In this document: piece by piece, positions 25,963 to 35,463 of the stretch | Layout of the letters: every line of letters begins with the position of its first letter | Position numbering within the stretch: position 1 is the stretch's first letter | Assembly: GCF_008329985.2 (NCBI RefSeq) | Contig: NZ_CP038437.2 | Location: forward strand, 4,216,001-4,280,000 | Reading direction: 5' to 3' | Origin: Halomonas binhaiensis | Lineage (GTDB): Bacteria; Pseudomonadota; Gammaproteobacteria; Pseudomonadales; Halomonadaceae | Length of the DNA: 64,000 nucleotides | Made by a program: the position numbers and the translations under genes | Notes under the pieces: generated by a model | The model's input: the letters and a program-made list of their open reading frames with translations, nothing else | Database searches by the model: none | What the model was told of the DNA's origin: nothing

Positions 25963-27480
25963 ATGAAGATGTTTCGCACTCTACCGCAAGACGCAATGGC
26001 CTCTGTCGTAGTCTTTCTTGTTGCACTCCCTCTGTGCATGGGCATCGCCATCGCTTCAGGCATGCCCCCGGCCAAGGGCCTGATCACCGGTATCATTGGT
26101 GGACTCATTGTTGGTTTCCTTTCTGGCTCCCCTCTGCAGGTAAGTGGACCGGCAGCCGGTCTCGCCGTGCTGGTATTCGAACTGGTTCGCACCTATGGCA
26201 TGGCAGTTCTCGGCCCTGTGCTGCTACTGGCAGGATTCATTCAACTACTCGCAGGCCTGCTGCGCCTGGGGGGTTGGTTCCGAGTCACGGCCCCGGCAGT
26301 GGTATCCGGCATGCTGGCGGGTATCGGTATTCTCATCGTGCTATCACAGCTCCACGTGATGTTCGATGCGGCTCCCCTGGCTTCTGGCCTGGATAACCTG
26401 CTCGCCTTTCCTGGTGCGCTAATGGAGGCTTTCAGCCTGACGGGCGAAGGCAACGCAGTCGCCGGACTGATCGGCATTGGCACGATCGCCAGCATGTGGC
26501 TATGGGAACGTTACCGCCCCACGGCATTGCGCTTCTTGCCCGGTGCACTGGTCGGCGTCAGCTTGGCGACGTTTCTCAGTCTTTGGCTGGCGCTACCTAT
26601 CAAACGTGTGGAACTACCGGCCAACCTGGGCGATGCCATCGACTGGATCACCCCGCAGAGCCTTGCCAGCCTGGCCGATCCGCAATTGCTTGTCGCCGCT
26701 CTGGCTCTCGCCTTCATTGCCAGCGCCGAGACATTACTGTCGGCCGCTGCCGTCGACCGGATGCATTCTGGACCACGTTCACAGTTCAATCGTGAACTCT
26801 CGGCACAAGGCATCGGTAATATGCTGTGTGGCGCCTTGGGTGCCCTACCGATGACCGGCGTCATCGTGCGCAGCTCCGCCAATGTCCAGGCGGGTGCACG
26901 CGGACGAGGCTCTGCCATTCTCCATGGACTCTGGTTGCTGGCACTGGTCTCCTTGCTGCCGAGTGTGCTGCAGAGCATTCCTATCGCCAGCCTAGGCGGC
27001 GTACTGGTCTACACCGGCTTCAAGCTGGTCGACCCCAAGGCGATTCGCAACCTTGGTCAGTATGGGCGTATCCCGCCACTGATCTATGTCTCTACAGCAC
27101 TATGCATCGTTGCGACTGATCTGCTGACCGGGGTATTGGTAGGCTTTGCACTGACCTTGCTGAAGCTGTTGTGGAGTGCTTCGAAGATCCACACCAGGCT
27201 GATAACGACGGATACCAACCGGGCCGAACTGCATCTGAGCGGCACTGCCACATTCTTGCGTGTGCCACGTCTGGCCAAGGTCCTTGCTGATATCGAACCC
27301 AGCACTCACCTGCGCATCTGCATGGATCAGCTCCATTACATTGACCATGCCAGCATAGAGCTTCTCGAAGACTGGGGGCGCTCTGCCCGCACCCAGGGAG
27401 GCAGCCTGGAGATTGTCGGCGAAAAAGAGTTGAAACATCGTGTCGAGGGTCGACAAAGGGCAGCACTGGCACAACCCTGA
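25963..27480 (+). CDS. SulP-family anion transporter with STAS domain
   Basis: A 505-residue transporter: about 10-14 membrane segments in residues 10-390, including the SulP entry VVFLVALPLCMGIAIASGMPP and SGPAAGLAVLV, then a short C-terminal STAS domain (LRICMDQLHYIDHASIELLEDWG). SulP proteins carry sulfate, bicarbonate or other anions. The first in-line gene is carbonic anhydrase, so bicarbonate (or CO2-linked anion exchange) is the favoured substrate by inference. GGAGAAAG precedes the ATG. A strong hairpin terminator follows the stop. Confidence 0.92.
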   Translation: MKMFRTLPQDAMASVVVFLVALPLCMGIAIASGMPPAKGLITGIIGGLIVGFLSGSPLQVSGPAAGLAVLVFELVRTYGMAVLGPVLLLAGFIQLLAGLLRLGGWFRVTAPAVVSGMLAGIGILIVLSQLHVMFDAAPLASGLDNLLAFPGALMEAFSLTGEGNAVAGLIGIGTIASMWLWERYRPTALRFLPGALVGVSLATFLSLWLALPIKRVELPANLGDAIDWITPQSLASLADPQLLVAALALAFIASAETLLSAAAVDRMHSGPRSQFNRELSAQGIGNMLCGALGALPMTGVIVRSSANVQAGARGRGSAILHGLWLLALVSLLPSVLQSIPIASLGGVLVYTGFKLVDPKAIRNLGQYGRIPPLIYVSTALCIVATDLLTGVLVGFALTLLKLLWSASKIHTRLITTDTNRAELHLSGTATFLRVPRLAKVLADIEPSTHLRICMDQLHYIDHASIELLEDWGRSARTQGGSLEIVGEKELKHRVEGRQRAALAQP

Positions 27481-27510
27481 GATATGTCGTCTCATCGTGT
27501 GTCGTACTAA

Positions 27511-27542
27511 CAATGGCCCGGGCAATGATGCCCGGGCCATTG
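27511..27542. terminator. Bidirectional hairpin between SulP and potassium channel genes
   Basis: A perfect 14-bp stem CAATGGCCCGGGCA/TGCCCGGGCCATTG with a 4-base loop ATGA, 30 bp past the SulP stop and 26 bp before the end of the convergent channel gene. Confidence 0.8.
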
Positions 27543-27568
27543 CGTGTTATCACTGGAGGCTGAGATTA

Positions 27569-28402
27569 TCAGGCGTCACCCTCTTCCTTGCCTGCTGGCA
27601 AGGGTGCTGCTGTTTCTCCTGCCAATGCCTGGTCTTCTTCCCGGGCACCTCGCTGCACAGCCAGTTCATCACGCAGCAAGGACACTTCCTGACGCAACTC
27701 GATAATTTCCTTGTAAAGTTCCCGCATCATCTGGCGATTGGCTCGATGCAAGCGACCACTTTCATCTTCCTGCTCATCCACGAACAACGAACCGACATAA
27801 GCCGCAAAGCTACCGAACAACCCGACCCCCGCGACCATCAGCATGATGGCTACCACCCGGCCCAGGGTGGTGACAGGGTAATAATCGCCATATCCCACCG
27901 TCGTCACGGTGACAATAGACCACCAGATCGCCTCCTCGGCAGTGTTGATGGAGCTTCCTGGGTTCGGTCCCTCGACCAGCAAAATCACCGTGGAACCTAT
28001 GATGATCAGCACAACCGACGCCGAAGCGACAGAGGCAAAGATTCCCTTGGCCTTGTTGCGAAACAGCAGTTCCCAGATCGCATGCATCGACTTGAATGCC
28101 CGCAGCAACCGGATGACCTGGATGACCCTCAGCGCACGCCCAGCATAGAAATAGCCAACAGGAATGCTCGCCAGCAGATCGATCCACCCCCAGCGCATGA
28201 AACGCCACTTGCTCTCGGCGGCCCGAAAACGAACCACGAAATCGGCAAAAAAGAAGATACAGACCAATACATCCAGCTTGTCGATCAGCGTATCGATTTC
28301 TTCCGGTAGCTCATATAAAGACTGGACCACCATGGCGCCGATGACATAGATGGACAACAGCACGATCAGCAACTGAAACAGGCTCAAGCGTTCATGTTTC
28401 AT
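27569..28402 (-). CDS. Voltage-gated-type potassium channel
   Basis: A 277-residue ion channel with the six-helix voltage-gated layout. The S4-like helix carries regularly spaced Arg (GRALRVIQVIRLLRAFK). The pore loop reads SIVTVTTVGYGDYYPVT, the TVGYGD selectivity filter being the mark of potassium channels. A coiled-coil-like tail (LYKEIIELRQEVSLLRDELA, about 231-250) follows the last helix and would support tetramer assembly. Probable role: K+ flux and membrane-potential control, important in osmoadaptation. It stands alone, convergent with SulP. Confidence 0.9.
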   Translation of the reverse strand: MKHERLSLFQLLIVLLSIYVIGAMVVQSLYELPEEIDTLIDKLDVLVCIFFFADFVVRFRAAESKWRFMRWGWIDLLASIPVGYFYAGRALRVIQVIRLLRAFKSMHAIWELLFRNKAKGIFASVASASVVLIIIGSTVILLVEGPNPGSSINTAEEAIWWSIVTVTTVGYGDYYPVTTLGRVVAIMLMVAGVGLFGSFAAYVGSLFVDEQEDESGRLHRANRQMMRELYKEIIELRQEVSLLRDELAVQRGAREEDQALAGETAAPLPAGKEEGDA

Positions 28403-28589
28403 GGAATTGGATAATTTTTAGTGGCAGCAAGTCTTCGACATTATGCCAAGTATCCTCGACTTCCTAGAGACTTTTCAGCTGATTTTCCCGCTATAGCATT
28501 TACTGCGTAGGCGATATTGAGTGGAGGATAATATGCATCTTTTCTAGAATGCGCTGACATTCTCTGCTTGCCCTCATGAAAGGATGCTC

Positions 28590-30650
28590 ATGCCCCGCCC
28601 GCTCATCACTCTAGTGGCTCCCGCCATTGTCCTGGGTTCCTCTCACGCCTTGGCACAGGCACTTCCCGACCATGCCACCGAGCTGGCACCCGTCACGGTC
28701 GAAGCATCACGCCTGTATCGCGAACTCTATACCACCCCCATGGCCGTATCCGAAGTCGATGAACAGGCCATCAGCCAGGGCCAGCAACGGGTTCGTCTCG
28801 ATGAATCCCTCGCTCTGGTGCCAGGTTTGTTCATCCAGAATCGTGATAATTTCGCTCAAGGGCAGCGGGTTTCCATCCGAGGTTTTGGTGCTCGAGCCCC
28901 TTTTGGTGTGCGCGGTATCACCATCCTGATGGATGGCATTCCCTATACCCTGCCTGACGGCCAGGCTCAACTGGATGCCATCGACCTGGACAGTGCACGT
29001 CAGATCGAAGTGATCCGTGGTCCCGCAGCAGTACAGTACGGTAACGCGGCTGGGGGCGTAGTCTCCGTGACAACCGCAGATGGCCGGGGGGAAGGCCCTT
29101 CTACCACGCGATTACATGCCAGCGGAGGTAGTGATGGCTATGCAAAACTGGCCGTACAGAACGGTGGAGAAAATGGTCCCTGGTCCCACCACATCAGTGC
29201 GTCCTGGCTACAACTCGATGGTTATCGGGACCACAGCCGGGCCGAAAAGGCACTGTTTGATGCCAAGCTGCGCTATCAGCTGGATGACGACCGAGCCTTA
29301 GGCCTTACCCTCAACCTGCTCGACAACCCTGTCGCCGAAGATCCTGGTGGCCTGACCAGAGAACAGGCCGACGACGATCCGCGCCAGGCTGGCCGCTTTA
29401 CCGAAGACTACGATACTGGCCAGAAAGTCGACCAGCAGGTAATTGGGCTGCACTATGAGGACTTGGCCTTCGGCCCTGGAGCGCTCTATCTACGTGGCTT
29501 CACCAGTTGGCGAAACTTTGAGCAGCAACTGCCCTACCCCGGGGACAGCCTGATCGACTACAAGCGCAACTACTATGGCGGCAGCGCAGAGTACCACCAG
29601 CGCATGCACCTGGGTGATCTGCCGCTGGATGTCATGTTCGGCATGGATGTTGCCCACCAGGAAGACGACCGCCACCGTCGTGAGATCGCCTTCGATGGCA
29701 GTGATCTGGGAGAAGTCGCCAACGAGAGCCAGAGCGCCGACTCGCTGGGGCTTTTCGCCCAGGGCGACCTGGCCTTGAGTGATGCCTGGACATTATCGTT
29801 GGGAGGACGCTTCGATCATGTCGCGCTGGAAGTGGACGACGACTATCAGGACGACGGCGACCAGAGTGGCAAGCGTACCTTCGACGAAACCAACGGCAGC
29901 CTGGGTATCAGTTATCGCTACCTGCCTTATCATCAGATTTATGCCAATACCAGCACAGCATTCGAAACCCCGACCTTCTCCGAATTCGCCAACCCCGATG
30001 GCACCGGCGGCTTTAATCCAGATATCGAGCCACAACGCGCCTGGAGCAGAGAGTTGGGGGCTCGAGGCAGCCTGGGTGAACTGGATTACGACGTAGCCTT
30101 GTTCTCCATTGACGTCAAGGATGAGCTGGTTCCCTATGAAGGCAGCAGCGGCCGCACTTTCTATGACAATGCTGGCGATACGTCCCGAGATGGTATCGAA
30201 GTCGCATTAGGCTGGCAGCCACTGGATAGCCTGCGTCTCGACTCTGCCCTGACCCTGGCGCGCTATCGCTTCGATCATGTGTCCGGCTCCAATCTCGACG
30301 GCAAGCGCCTGCCCGGCCTGCCGGAGACCACCTGGAATACTCAACTGACCTGGTTTGGCCAGGGCAGCGATGCCGCACGCCGCTTTGCCACTCTGGAAAC
30401 CCAGTATGTCGGTGACATGGTGGCTGACAATGCCAATCAGGTGGATGTCGATGACTACTGGCTGGTCAACCTGCGTGCCGGAGACGGCTGGCGCCTGTCT
30501 TCCGGTAATGTTGTGTCCGGCTACATCGGTATTCGCAACCTGTTCGATGAGGCTTACTACGCCAACGTCCGCATCAACGCCAATAATGATCGCTACTTCG
30601 AACCGGCTCCTGACCGCTCCTTTTATGCAGGTCTGGAGTTGACCTTCTAG
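28590..30650 (+). CDS. TonB-dependent outer-membrane receptor
   Basis: A 686-residue receptor: signal peptide ending about SHALAQA, a plug domain (VTVEASRLYRELYTTPMAV, IRGFGARAPFGVRGITILMDG, IEVIRGPAAVQYGNAAGGVV) and a C-terminal barrel ending in Phe. The TonB box is probably the LAPVTVEA stretch. It imports a ligand across the outer membrane; the barrel resembles iron/siderophore receptors (for example the TSTAFETPTFSEFANP block) but the ligand is not known. Two ATGs lie at 28584 and 28590; AAAGGA overlaps the first, so the second is preferred. No Fur box was recognised upstream. Confidence 0.9.
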   Translation: MPRPLITLVAPAIVLGSSHALAQALPDHATELAPVTVEASRLYRELYTTPMAVSEVDEQAISQGQQRVRLDESLALVPGLFIQNRDNFAQGQRVSIRGFGARAPFGVRGITILMDGIPYTLPDGQAQLDAIDLDSARQIEVIRGPAAVQYGNAAGGVVSVTTADGRGEGPSTTRLHASGGSDGYAKLAVQNGGENGPWSHHISASWLQLDGYRDHSRAEKALFDAKLRYQLDDDRALGLTLNLLDNPVAEDPGGLTREQADDDPRQAGRFTEDYDTGQKVDQQVIGLHYEDLAFGPGALYLRGFTSWRNFEQQLPYPGDSLIDYKRNYYGGSAEYHQRMHLGDLPLDVMFGMDVAHQEDDRHRREIAFDGSDLGEVANESQSADSLGLFAQGDLALSDAWTLSLGGRFDHVALEVDDDYQDDGDQSGKRTFDETNGSLGISYRYLPYHQIYANTSTAFETPTFSEFANPDGTGGFNPDIEPQRAWSRELGARGSLGELDYDVALFSIDVKDELVPYEGSSGRTFYDNAGDTSRDGIEVALGWQPLDSLRLDSALTLARYRFDHVSGSNLDGKRLPGLPETTWNTQLTWFGQGSDAARRFATLETQYVGDMVADNANQVDVDDYWLVNLRAGDGWRLSSGNVVSGYIGIRNLFDEAYYANVRINANNDRYFEPAPDRSFYAGLELTF

Positions 30651-30670
30651 CCCCCTGATCGTCCTGAAAC

Positions 30671-30700
30671 GATAGAACCCTCTGTAGAGAGGGTTCTATC
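30671..30700. terminator. Bidirectional terminator between TonB receptor and FadL
   Basis: A perfect 13-bp stem GATAGAACCCTCT/AGAGGGTTCTATC with a 4-base GTAG loop, 20 bp past the receptor stop and 23 bp before the end of the convergent fadL-like gene. Confidence 0.8.
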
Positions 30701-30723
30701 TTCAACTGGCGACTCGGTCAGAA

Positions 30724-32022
30724 TCAGAAACGATAGGTGACCTGGGCACCAAAGCCATGGGCAGAGTTGTCGTAGTCTGCCTTATAGCTGCCACGCAGGG
30801 GATCTTCCTGAGACAGCTTGGCATTATCTTCGTCGAGGTAGGTGTAGGCCACGTCCACCGTCAGATTCTGGACCGGCGTCCATCCCGCGCCAAGGGAATA
30901 GATCATACGATCACCGGACGGCACGCGAACGGTACGGTCTTCATCTCGAATGGGCGATTCATCATAGGCCACGCCACCGCGGAGCACCCACTGGTCGTTC
31001 GCCTTGTAGCTGGCACCCAGGGCGTACTGCATGCTGTCCTTGTAGTTCTGGACTTCTTCTATCTGTCGGATGTCATTCTTGACCACCAGCTCATCGAAGC
31101 TGCTCCACTCGACCCGTGTCACACCGCCCATCAAGGTCCACTTGTCGTTCAGCTCATGGGTCACCGACAAGTCCCAAGTAGCTGGCAGGCTTACTCCGAG
31201 GGAAGCATCCGTACTCAGTGAAGCCGAGACAGGAATTGTACCGAGAACGGGATGGTCATATGGGACAACCTGGTTCTCGAAGGAGGCATCCCCCTCGAGG
31301 TCGTAGTCCACCTCGGAATGATAGGCAAGGCCGAATGTCGTGTGCTCCCAGGGCTTGTACATCAGACCCCAGGTAAAGCCCCAGGCTTCATCGTCACCAT
31401 CAACCACCACTCGACCATCGCCAGCTACCGAGGTGCTGCCATCCGGATTCACGACAGTAGCACCACCAGGCGTACGGGAACCCAACTTGCCTTCGATACG
31501 GTTGTAGGTCACGCCGAAGCCAGCGGAGACCTGGTCACTGAACTTGACCGAGATGGTCGGCTGAATAGTGGCAACCTCTACATGGCTGTAATCGCCAAAA
31601 TAGCGCCCCTGGAAGTCCGACTCGTAGTCGGTAATCAAGCCAAAGGGCGCATAAACCCCCAGGCCGAAGTGCAGATGGTCATTGATCGGCTGCACGTAAT
31701 ACGCAAAGGGAATCGCCTTGTCCGGCACCATGTCTCCGTCATTGGTACCAGTGGCAGTACCAGAAGCACTATCGATATCCGTACTCGGCATCAGATAGGT
31801 CACACCACCCGTGATCTGGGCTTCGTCGAGGAAGGACATCCCCGCCGGGTTGCCATAGACAATAGAGGCATCATTGACCGTCGATGCGCGTCCGGCGAAT
31901 GAGGTGCCCTGTCCACTGACGCTCTGCTCGTTCAACTGAAAGGCGCCAGCCATGGCCTGGGATGAAACAGCGGTGGCAGCCGCTGCGATGGCGAGGGTGA
32001 GGGGTTTGAACTTGTTGTGCAT
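30724..32022 (-). CDS. fadL: FadL/OmpP1-type outer-membrane long-chain fatty acid porin
   Basis: A 432-residue outer-membrane barrel of the FadL/TodX family, which lets long-chain fatty acids and other hydrophobic molecules cross the outer membrane. It has a signal peptide ending ASQAMA or QAMA, a mature start GAFQLNEQSVSGQGTSFAGRA (hatch domain with the NPAGMSFL motif at about residue 58), and a final barrel strand ending in YRF. Length fits the family. It is probably a single-gene unit; a possible PsrA/FadR-type dyad lies upstream. Confidence 0.92.
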   Translation of the reverse strand: MHNKFKPLTLAIAAAATAVSSQAMAGAFQLNEQSVSGQGTSFAGRASTVNDASIVYGNPAGMSFLDEAQITGGVTYLMPSTDIDSASGTATGTNDGDMVPDKAIPFAYYVQPINDHLHFGLGVYAPFGLITDYESDFQGRYFGDYSHVEVATIQPTISVKFSDQVSAGFGVTYNRIEGKLGSRTPGGATVVNPDGSTSVAGDGRVVVDGDDEAWGFTWGLMYKPWEHTTFGLAYHSEVDYDLEGDASFENQVVPYDHPVLGTIPVSASLSTDASLGVSLPATWDLSVTHELNDKWTLMGGVTRVEWSSFDELVVKNDIRQIEEVQNYKDSMQYALGASYKANDQWVLRGGVAYDESPIRDEDRTVRVPSGDRMIYSLGAGWTPVQNLTVDVAYTYLDEDNAKLSQEDPLRGSYKADYDNSAHGFGAQVTYRF

Positions 32023-32137
32023 TATCTCGACGTCCTATATCAGCAAGCTGGTCGTTATCTGTTGTTCAACCGCGCACCCGCTCCACAGGTTACGGCTTGT
32101 AATGAGTGTTTGCGATAGACGTGGAGAGTTCAAGGCC

Positions 32138-32149
32138 AAACGTTCGTTT
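32138..32149. promoter_or_regulatory. Dyad AAACG-TT-CGTTT upstream of fadL
   Basis: The half sites AAACG and CGTTT with a 2-bp centre lie 116 bp upstream of fadL. The core resembles the GAAAC-N4-GTTTC site of TetR-family fatty-acid repressors such as PsrA, which would suit a fatty-acid porin. This is a resemblance only; no regulator gene is adjacent. Confidence 0.35.
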
Positions 32150-32254
32150 TAAACCTATATTTGCTCATACTTTGGTCAAATGCCGCACACTCTTCCATGA
32201 AATTCAAATAGATACATATATGCGTATTTTACGTCATGCTGATGGAAAAACACC

Positions 32255-32286
32255 TTGACCTTTGTGTTACTCAAAGGTTTTACACT
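32255..32286 (+). promoter_or_regulatory. MerR-type promoter with 20-bp spacer and central dyad
   Basis: The -35 TTGACC (32255) and -10 TACACT (32281) are 20 bp apart, the overlong spacing typical of MerR-family activated promoters. Between them lies the dyad ACCTTTG-N7-CAAAGGT (32258-32278), like CueR-type operators. It drives the merR-copA operon about 95 bp upstream of the regulator's start, so the regulator controls its own operon. The 356-bp gap 32023-32378 holds this, the fadL upstream dyad and a short tandem repeat. Confidence 0.8.
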
Positions 32287-32312
32287 GCATCCTGATCTTG
32301 ATATCTACGTTT

Positions 32313-32357
32313 CTCATCAACAAATTCCTCATCAATACATTCCTCACCAATACATTC
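32313..32357. repeat. Three tandem 15-bp units in the merR leader
   Basis: Units CTCATCAACAAATTC, CTCATCAATACATTC and CTCACCAATACATTC, followed by a degraded fourth, lie between the promoter and the ribosome site. The frame of the regulator stays open through them back to an ATG at 32262, but that ATG lies inside the operator, so they are probably untranslated leader. Confidence 0.85.
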
Positions 32358-32378
32358 CTCAATAAAGAGGAGAGGCAG

Positions 32379-32804
32379 ATGAAAGTCAGTGAACTCGCTC
32401 GCCAGGCCGGCGTCACCGCTGAGACAGTGCGTCACTACACCCGCGAAGGATTGCTGGCACCAAGCCGCGACCCTGGTAATGGCTATCACCACTATGATCG
32501 CCAGGACCTGGAACGCCTCGGCTTCATCCAGCGTGCCCGGACCCTGGGCTTCAGTTTGTCCGAAATCCACGACATCCTCGGTCACGCCGACCACGGTGAC
32601 TCGCCTTGCCCGATGGTGCGCGACTTGCTGGCCGCCCGCCTGCCTCAGATCCGCCGCCGTATTCGTGAGCTTGAGGAACTGGCCTCGCGCATGGAGCAGG
32701 CCATGAAAACCTGGGAAAAAATGCCCGATGGTGTTCCCGATGGACATAGCCTTTGCCGTTTGATCGAAAGCGTACCGACGCCATCACAGGAGGAAGACGC
32801 ATGA
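32379..32804 (+). CDS. MerR-family metal (probably copper) regulator
   Basis: A 141-residue MerR protein: winged helix [20 protein letters not shown] at the N-terminus, then the dimerising coiled coil. The only two cysteines are Cys77 (DSPCPM) and Cys126 (SLCRLIE). CueR normally uses a Cys pair near residues 112 and 120, absent here, while Cys77 aligns roughly with the extra cysteine of CadR/ZntR/MerR. The downstream ATPase is of the Cu(I) type, so copper is the likely signal, with an atypical binding site. GAGGAGAGG precedes the ATG at 32379. The gene overlaps copA by 4 bp (ATGA). Confidence 0.85.
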   Translation: MKVSELARQAGVTAETVRHYTREGLLAPSRDPGNGYHHYDRQDLERLGFIQRARTLGFSLSEIHDILGHADHGDSPCPMVRDLLAARLPQIRRRIRELEELASRMEQAMKTWEKMPDGVPDGHSLCRLIESVPTPSQEEDA

Positions 32805-35362
32805 ATGCACCAGCCCCCAAGATTCGTCATGTCCCGGCAATGAGCTGCCAGGGCTGCGTCGGTCGTATGCGCAAGGCCATCACCGCTGCCGACGATGCTG
32901 CCTTGGTGGAAGGCATGCCTGACGCCAAACGTCTGGAGGTCGCAACGCAGCTATCCGATGACCAGCTCGATGCAATCCTGCGCGACGCTGGCTACCCTGC
33001 TGAAGAGACCACTGCAGAGGATGATGAAGAAGATGCTGGAGCCATGCCCGAGGCAGACAGCTCTTGGCCATCGCCGTCAGGCAAGGGGGAACTCCAGCAG
33101 GAATTGAGTGAAACCACCTCTTCCACCCAGCACCTGTCGATTCAGGGAATGACCTGCGCCAGCTGTGTTTCCAGTGTGCAGAAGGCACTGGCCGCAGTTC
33201 CTGGGGTAGAAAATGCCGAGGTCAATTTCGCATCTCATAGCGCACGGGTACGCGGCTCTGCCGACAGCAGCGCCTTGATACAGGCGGTAGAGGCGACCGG
33301 TTACAGTGCAGAGCCCATCGTCAATCTGCGCCAGGCCGAGCAACGTCGCGTCGAACATAACCAACGTGAATATCGGCGCATGCTGCGCGGCAGCCTGCTG
33401 TCTCTGGCACTGGCCATACCTCTGATGATCAGCATGCTGCTGTATCATCCCGCCCCCATTGGCATGGCTCGTGTTGGCTGGGGAGCGGTCGGCCTGGCCA
33501 CACTGGCCATCCTGGCTGGCCCCGGCAGGCACTTTTTCACCAATGCCTGGAAAGCTGCCCGCCATCACCAGGCCAACATGGATACCCTGATTGCCATTGG
33601 CACCGGAGCGGCCTGGCTATATTCCATGGCGGTGGTGATTGCAGCTCCCTGGCTGCCGAAGATCGCCCATGGTCTCTATTTCGAAGCCTCTGCCATGATC
33701 ATTGGCCTGGTTCTTCTGGGCCATGCCCTGGAGCTCAAGGCGAAAGGCAAGACTTCAGAAGCCCTGCACCGCCTGCTTGACCTTCAGAGCCAGAGCGCTC
33801 GAGTCGTACGCAATGGCAAGGAAGTCGATCTGCCTATCGACGATGTCACGGAAGGTGACCTGGTTCGAGTACGCCCAGGAGAGCGCCTGCCCGTTGATGG
33901 CGAAGTGGTCGAAGGGCAAAGCCATATCGACGAGTCCATGCTCACTGGTGAGCCCTTGGCCGTGTTGCGCAGCCCCGGCGACGAGGTCAACGCAGGCACT
34001 GTCAACGGCCGAGGATCCTTGCTCTATCGGGCGACACGCGTGGGTGCCGATACTCGCCTCGGCCGCATCACCGAGCAGGTCGCCACGGCCCAAGGCTCCA
34101 AGCCTCCGATTGGTAACCTGGCAGACCGGGTGTCGGCCGTGTTCGTACCCAGCGTGATGATTCTGGCAGTGCTGACCGCCCTGGCTTGGTATCACTTCGG
34201 GCCCGAGCCGCATGTCATTCACATGCTGGTCACAGCGACCACTGTCCTGATCATTGCCTGCCCCTGTGCCTTGGGCCTGGCGACCCCTCTATCCACCATG
34301 ATCGGTGTCGGCAAGGCTGCCGAACATGGGGTGCTGATACGTTCTGGTGATGCACTGCAGACGGCCAGCCGAATCACGACCCTGGTGGTCGACAAGACCG
34401 GCACCCTCACTGAGGGTAAACCCCAGGTCACCGGCAGCCGTGTTGTACAAGGAAACGAGCGTGAGCTGCTGAGCTTGGTGGCCGCCCTGGAAAGTCGTTC
34501 CGAGCACCCGCTGGGAGAAGCGTTGGTCCACCACGCAACAGGTGTCCTTGGTGAGGCAACCACTATGCCAGAGATCAGTGACTTCCAGAGCGTGACCGGA
34601 CGTGGTGTGACCGCTCTGGACAGCGATGGGCATGCCCTGGCCTTGGGCAATGAGCGCTTGATGCAGGATGCTGGCGCCAACCTGGCCGCCCTTGGTGAAG
34701 ATCGCGAGCACTGGGAATCCCAGGCTCGCAGCCTGGTCTACCTGGCTGTAGACGGACGGCTGGCAGCCGCCTTTGCCATTCAGGATCCGCTGCGTGCCGA
34801 CAGCCAAGAGGCGATATCTCGACTCCAGCAGGAAGGCCTCAAGGTCGTCATGCTGACGGGAGATAACGCCGCTACTGCACAAGCCATTGGTGCCCAGGTC
34901 GGTATCGACGTGATCAAGGCCGACTTGACACCAGAGGACAAGCACAGCGAAATCGAACTCCTGCAGCGCAATGGTGAAGTGGTAGGCATGGTCGGCGATG
35001 GTATCAATGACGCTCCGGCACTGGCCCGGGCCGATGTCGGCTTCGCCGTGGCCCAGGGCAGCGATGTCGCCATCGAAAGCGCTGGCATCACCCTGATGCG
35101 CTCATCTCTTCATGGCATCGCTGATGCCATCGAGATCAGCCGGGCAACACTATCCAATATCAAGCAGAACCTGTGGGGGGCCCTGGGCTACAACACCTTG
35201 TGCATTCCTATTGCAGCGGGGGTGCTCTACCCGTTCACTGGCATGCTGTTGTCACCCGTGATTGCTGGAGCGGTCATGTCGCTGTCATCGATTACCGTAG
35301 TCGGTAACGCCAACCGCCTGCGCCTGGCGCGCATCGGCCAATGCACGGAGGGAAACTCATGA
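32801..35362 (+). CDS. copA: Copper-exporting P-type ATPase
   Basis: An 853-residue P1B-type ATPase. The N-terminus has two HMA-type metal-binding domains with CQGC (16-19) and CASC (119-122), split by an acidic linker (residues about 68-86). The membrane ion site CPC is in [14 protein letters not shown] (about 486), the phosphorylation motif is [10 protein letters not shown] (about 530), the hinge [11 protein letters not shown] follows. GYN and MSLSS in the last helices are the P1B-1 Cu(I) signature. It pumps Cu(I) (or Ag(I)) to the periplasm. AGGAGG precedes the ATG, which overlaps the merR stop. The first HMA is shorter and diverged, perhaps weak. Confidence 0.94.
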   Translation: MNAPAPKIRHVPAMSCQGCVGRMRKAITAADDAALVEGMPDAKRLEVATQLSDDQLDAILRDAGYPAEETTAEDDEEDAGAMPEADSSWPSPSGKGELQQELSETTSSTQHLSIQGMTCASCVSSVQKALAAVPGVENAEVNFASHSARVRGSADSSALIQAVEATGYSAEPIVNLRQAEQRRVEHNQREYRRMLRGSLLSLALAIPLMISMLLYHPAPIGMARVGWGAVGLATLAILAGPGRHFFTNAWKAARHHQANMDTLIAIGTGAAWLYSMAVVIAAPWLPKIAHGLYFEASAMIIGLVLLGHALELKAKGKTSEALHRLLDLQSQSARVVRNGKEVDLPIDDVTEGDLVRVRPGERLPVDGEVVEGQSHIDESMLTGEPLAVLRSPGDEVNAGTVNGRGSLLYRATRVGADTRLGRITEQVATAQGSKPPIGNLADRVSAVFVPSVMILAVLTALAWYHFGPEPHVIHMLVTATTVLIIACPCALGLATPLSTMIGVGKAAEHGVLIRSGDALQTASRITTLVVDKTGTLTEGKPQVTGSRVVQGNERELLSLVAALESRSEHPLGEALVHHATGVLGEATTMPEISDFQSVTGRGVTALDSDGHALALGNERLMQDAGANLAALGEDREHWESQARSLVYLAVDGRLAAAFAIQDPLRADSQEAISRLQQEGLKVVMLTGDNAATAQAIGAQVGIDVIKADLTPEDKHSEIELLQRNGEVVGMVGDGINDAPALARADVGFAVAQGSDVAIESAGITLMRSSLHGIADAIEISRATLSNIKQNLWGALGYNTLCIPIAAGVLYPFTGMLLSPVIAGAVMSLSSITVVGNANRLRLARIGQCTEGNS

Positions 35363-35433
35363 GCCTGATCATTACCCTTGCCGGACTTGGCTTGATTGCC
35401 CTGATCGTGTGGTGGTTCTGGCTAAGCCATTGA
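35359..35433 (+). CDS. 24-residue membrane peptide coupled to copA
   Basis: An ATGA overlap with the copA stop opens a frame of 24 codons: [20 protein letters not shown] then WLSH and a stop. It is almost entirely one membrane helix with a tryptophan-rich end. The 4-bp overlap, same as merR/copA, favours real coupled translation. The sequence resembles the N-terminal anchor of small cupredoxin-type proteins found behind some copper ATPase genes; if so this could be a truncated copy. Alternatively it is a native microprotein acting on CopA. Too short for certainty. Confidence 0.5.
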   Translation: MSLIITLAGLGLIALIVWWFWLSH

Positions 35434-35463
35434 TAGGGGAAAGCCGGGCTTTATCGGGAAAGC

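Noticed and set aside
32262..32378. Upstream in-frame ATG that would lengthen the MerR regulator by 39 residues
   Set aside because: That ATG lies within the operator, before the -10 element, so it would not be on the transcript; the start with GAGGAGAGG at 32379 is far better.
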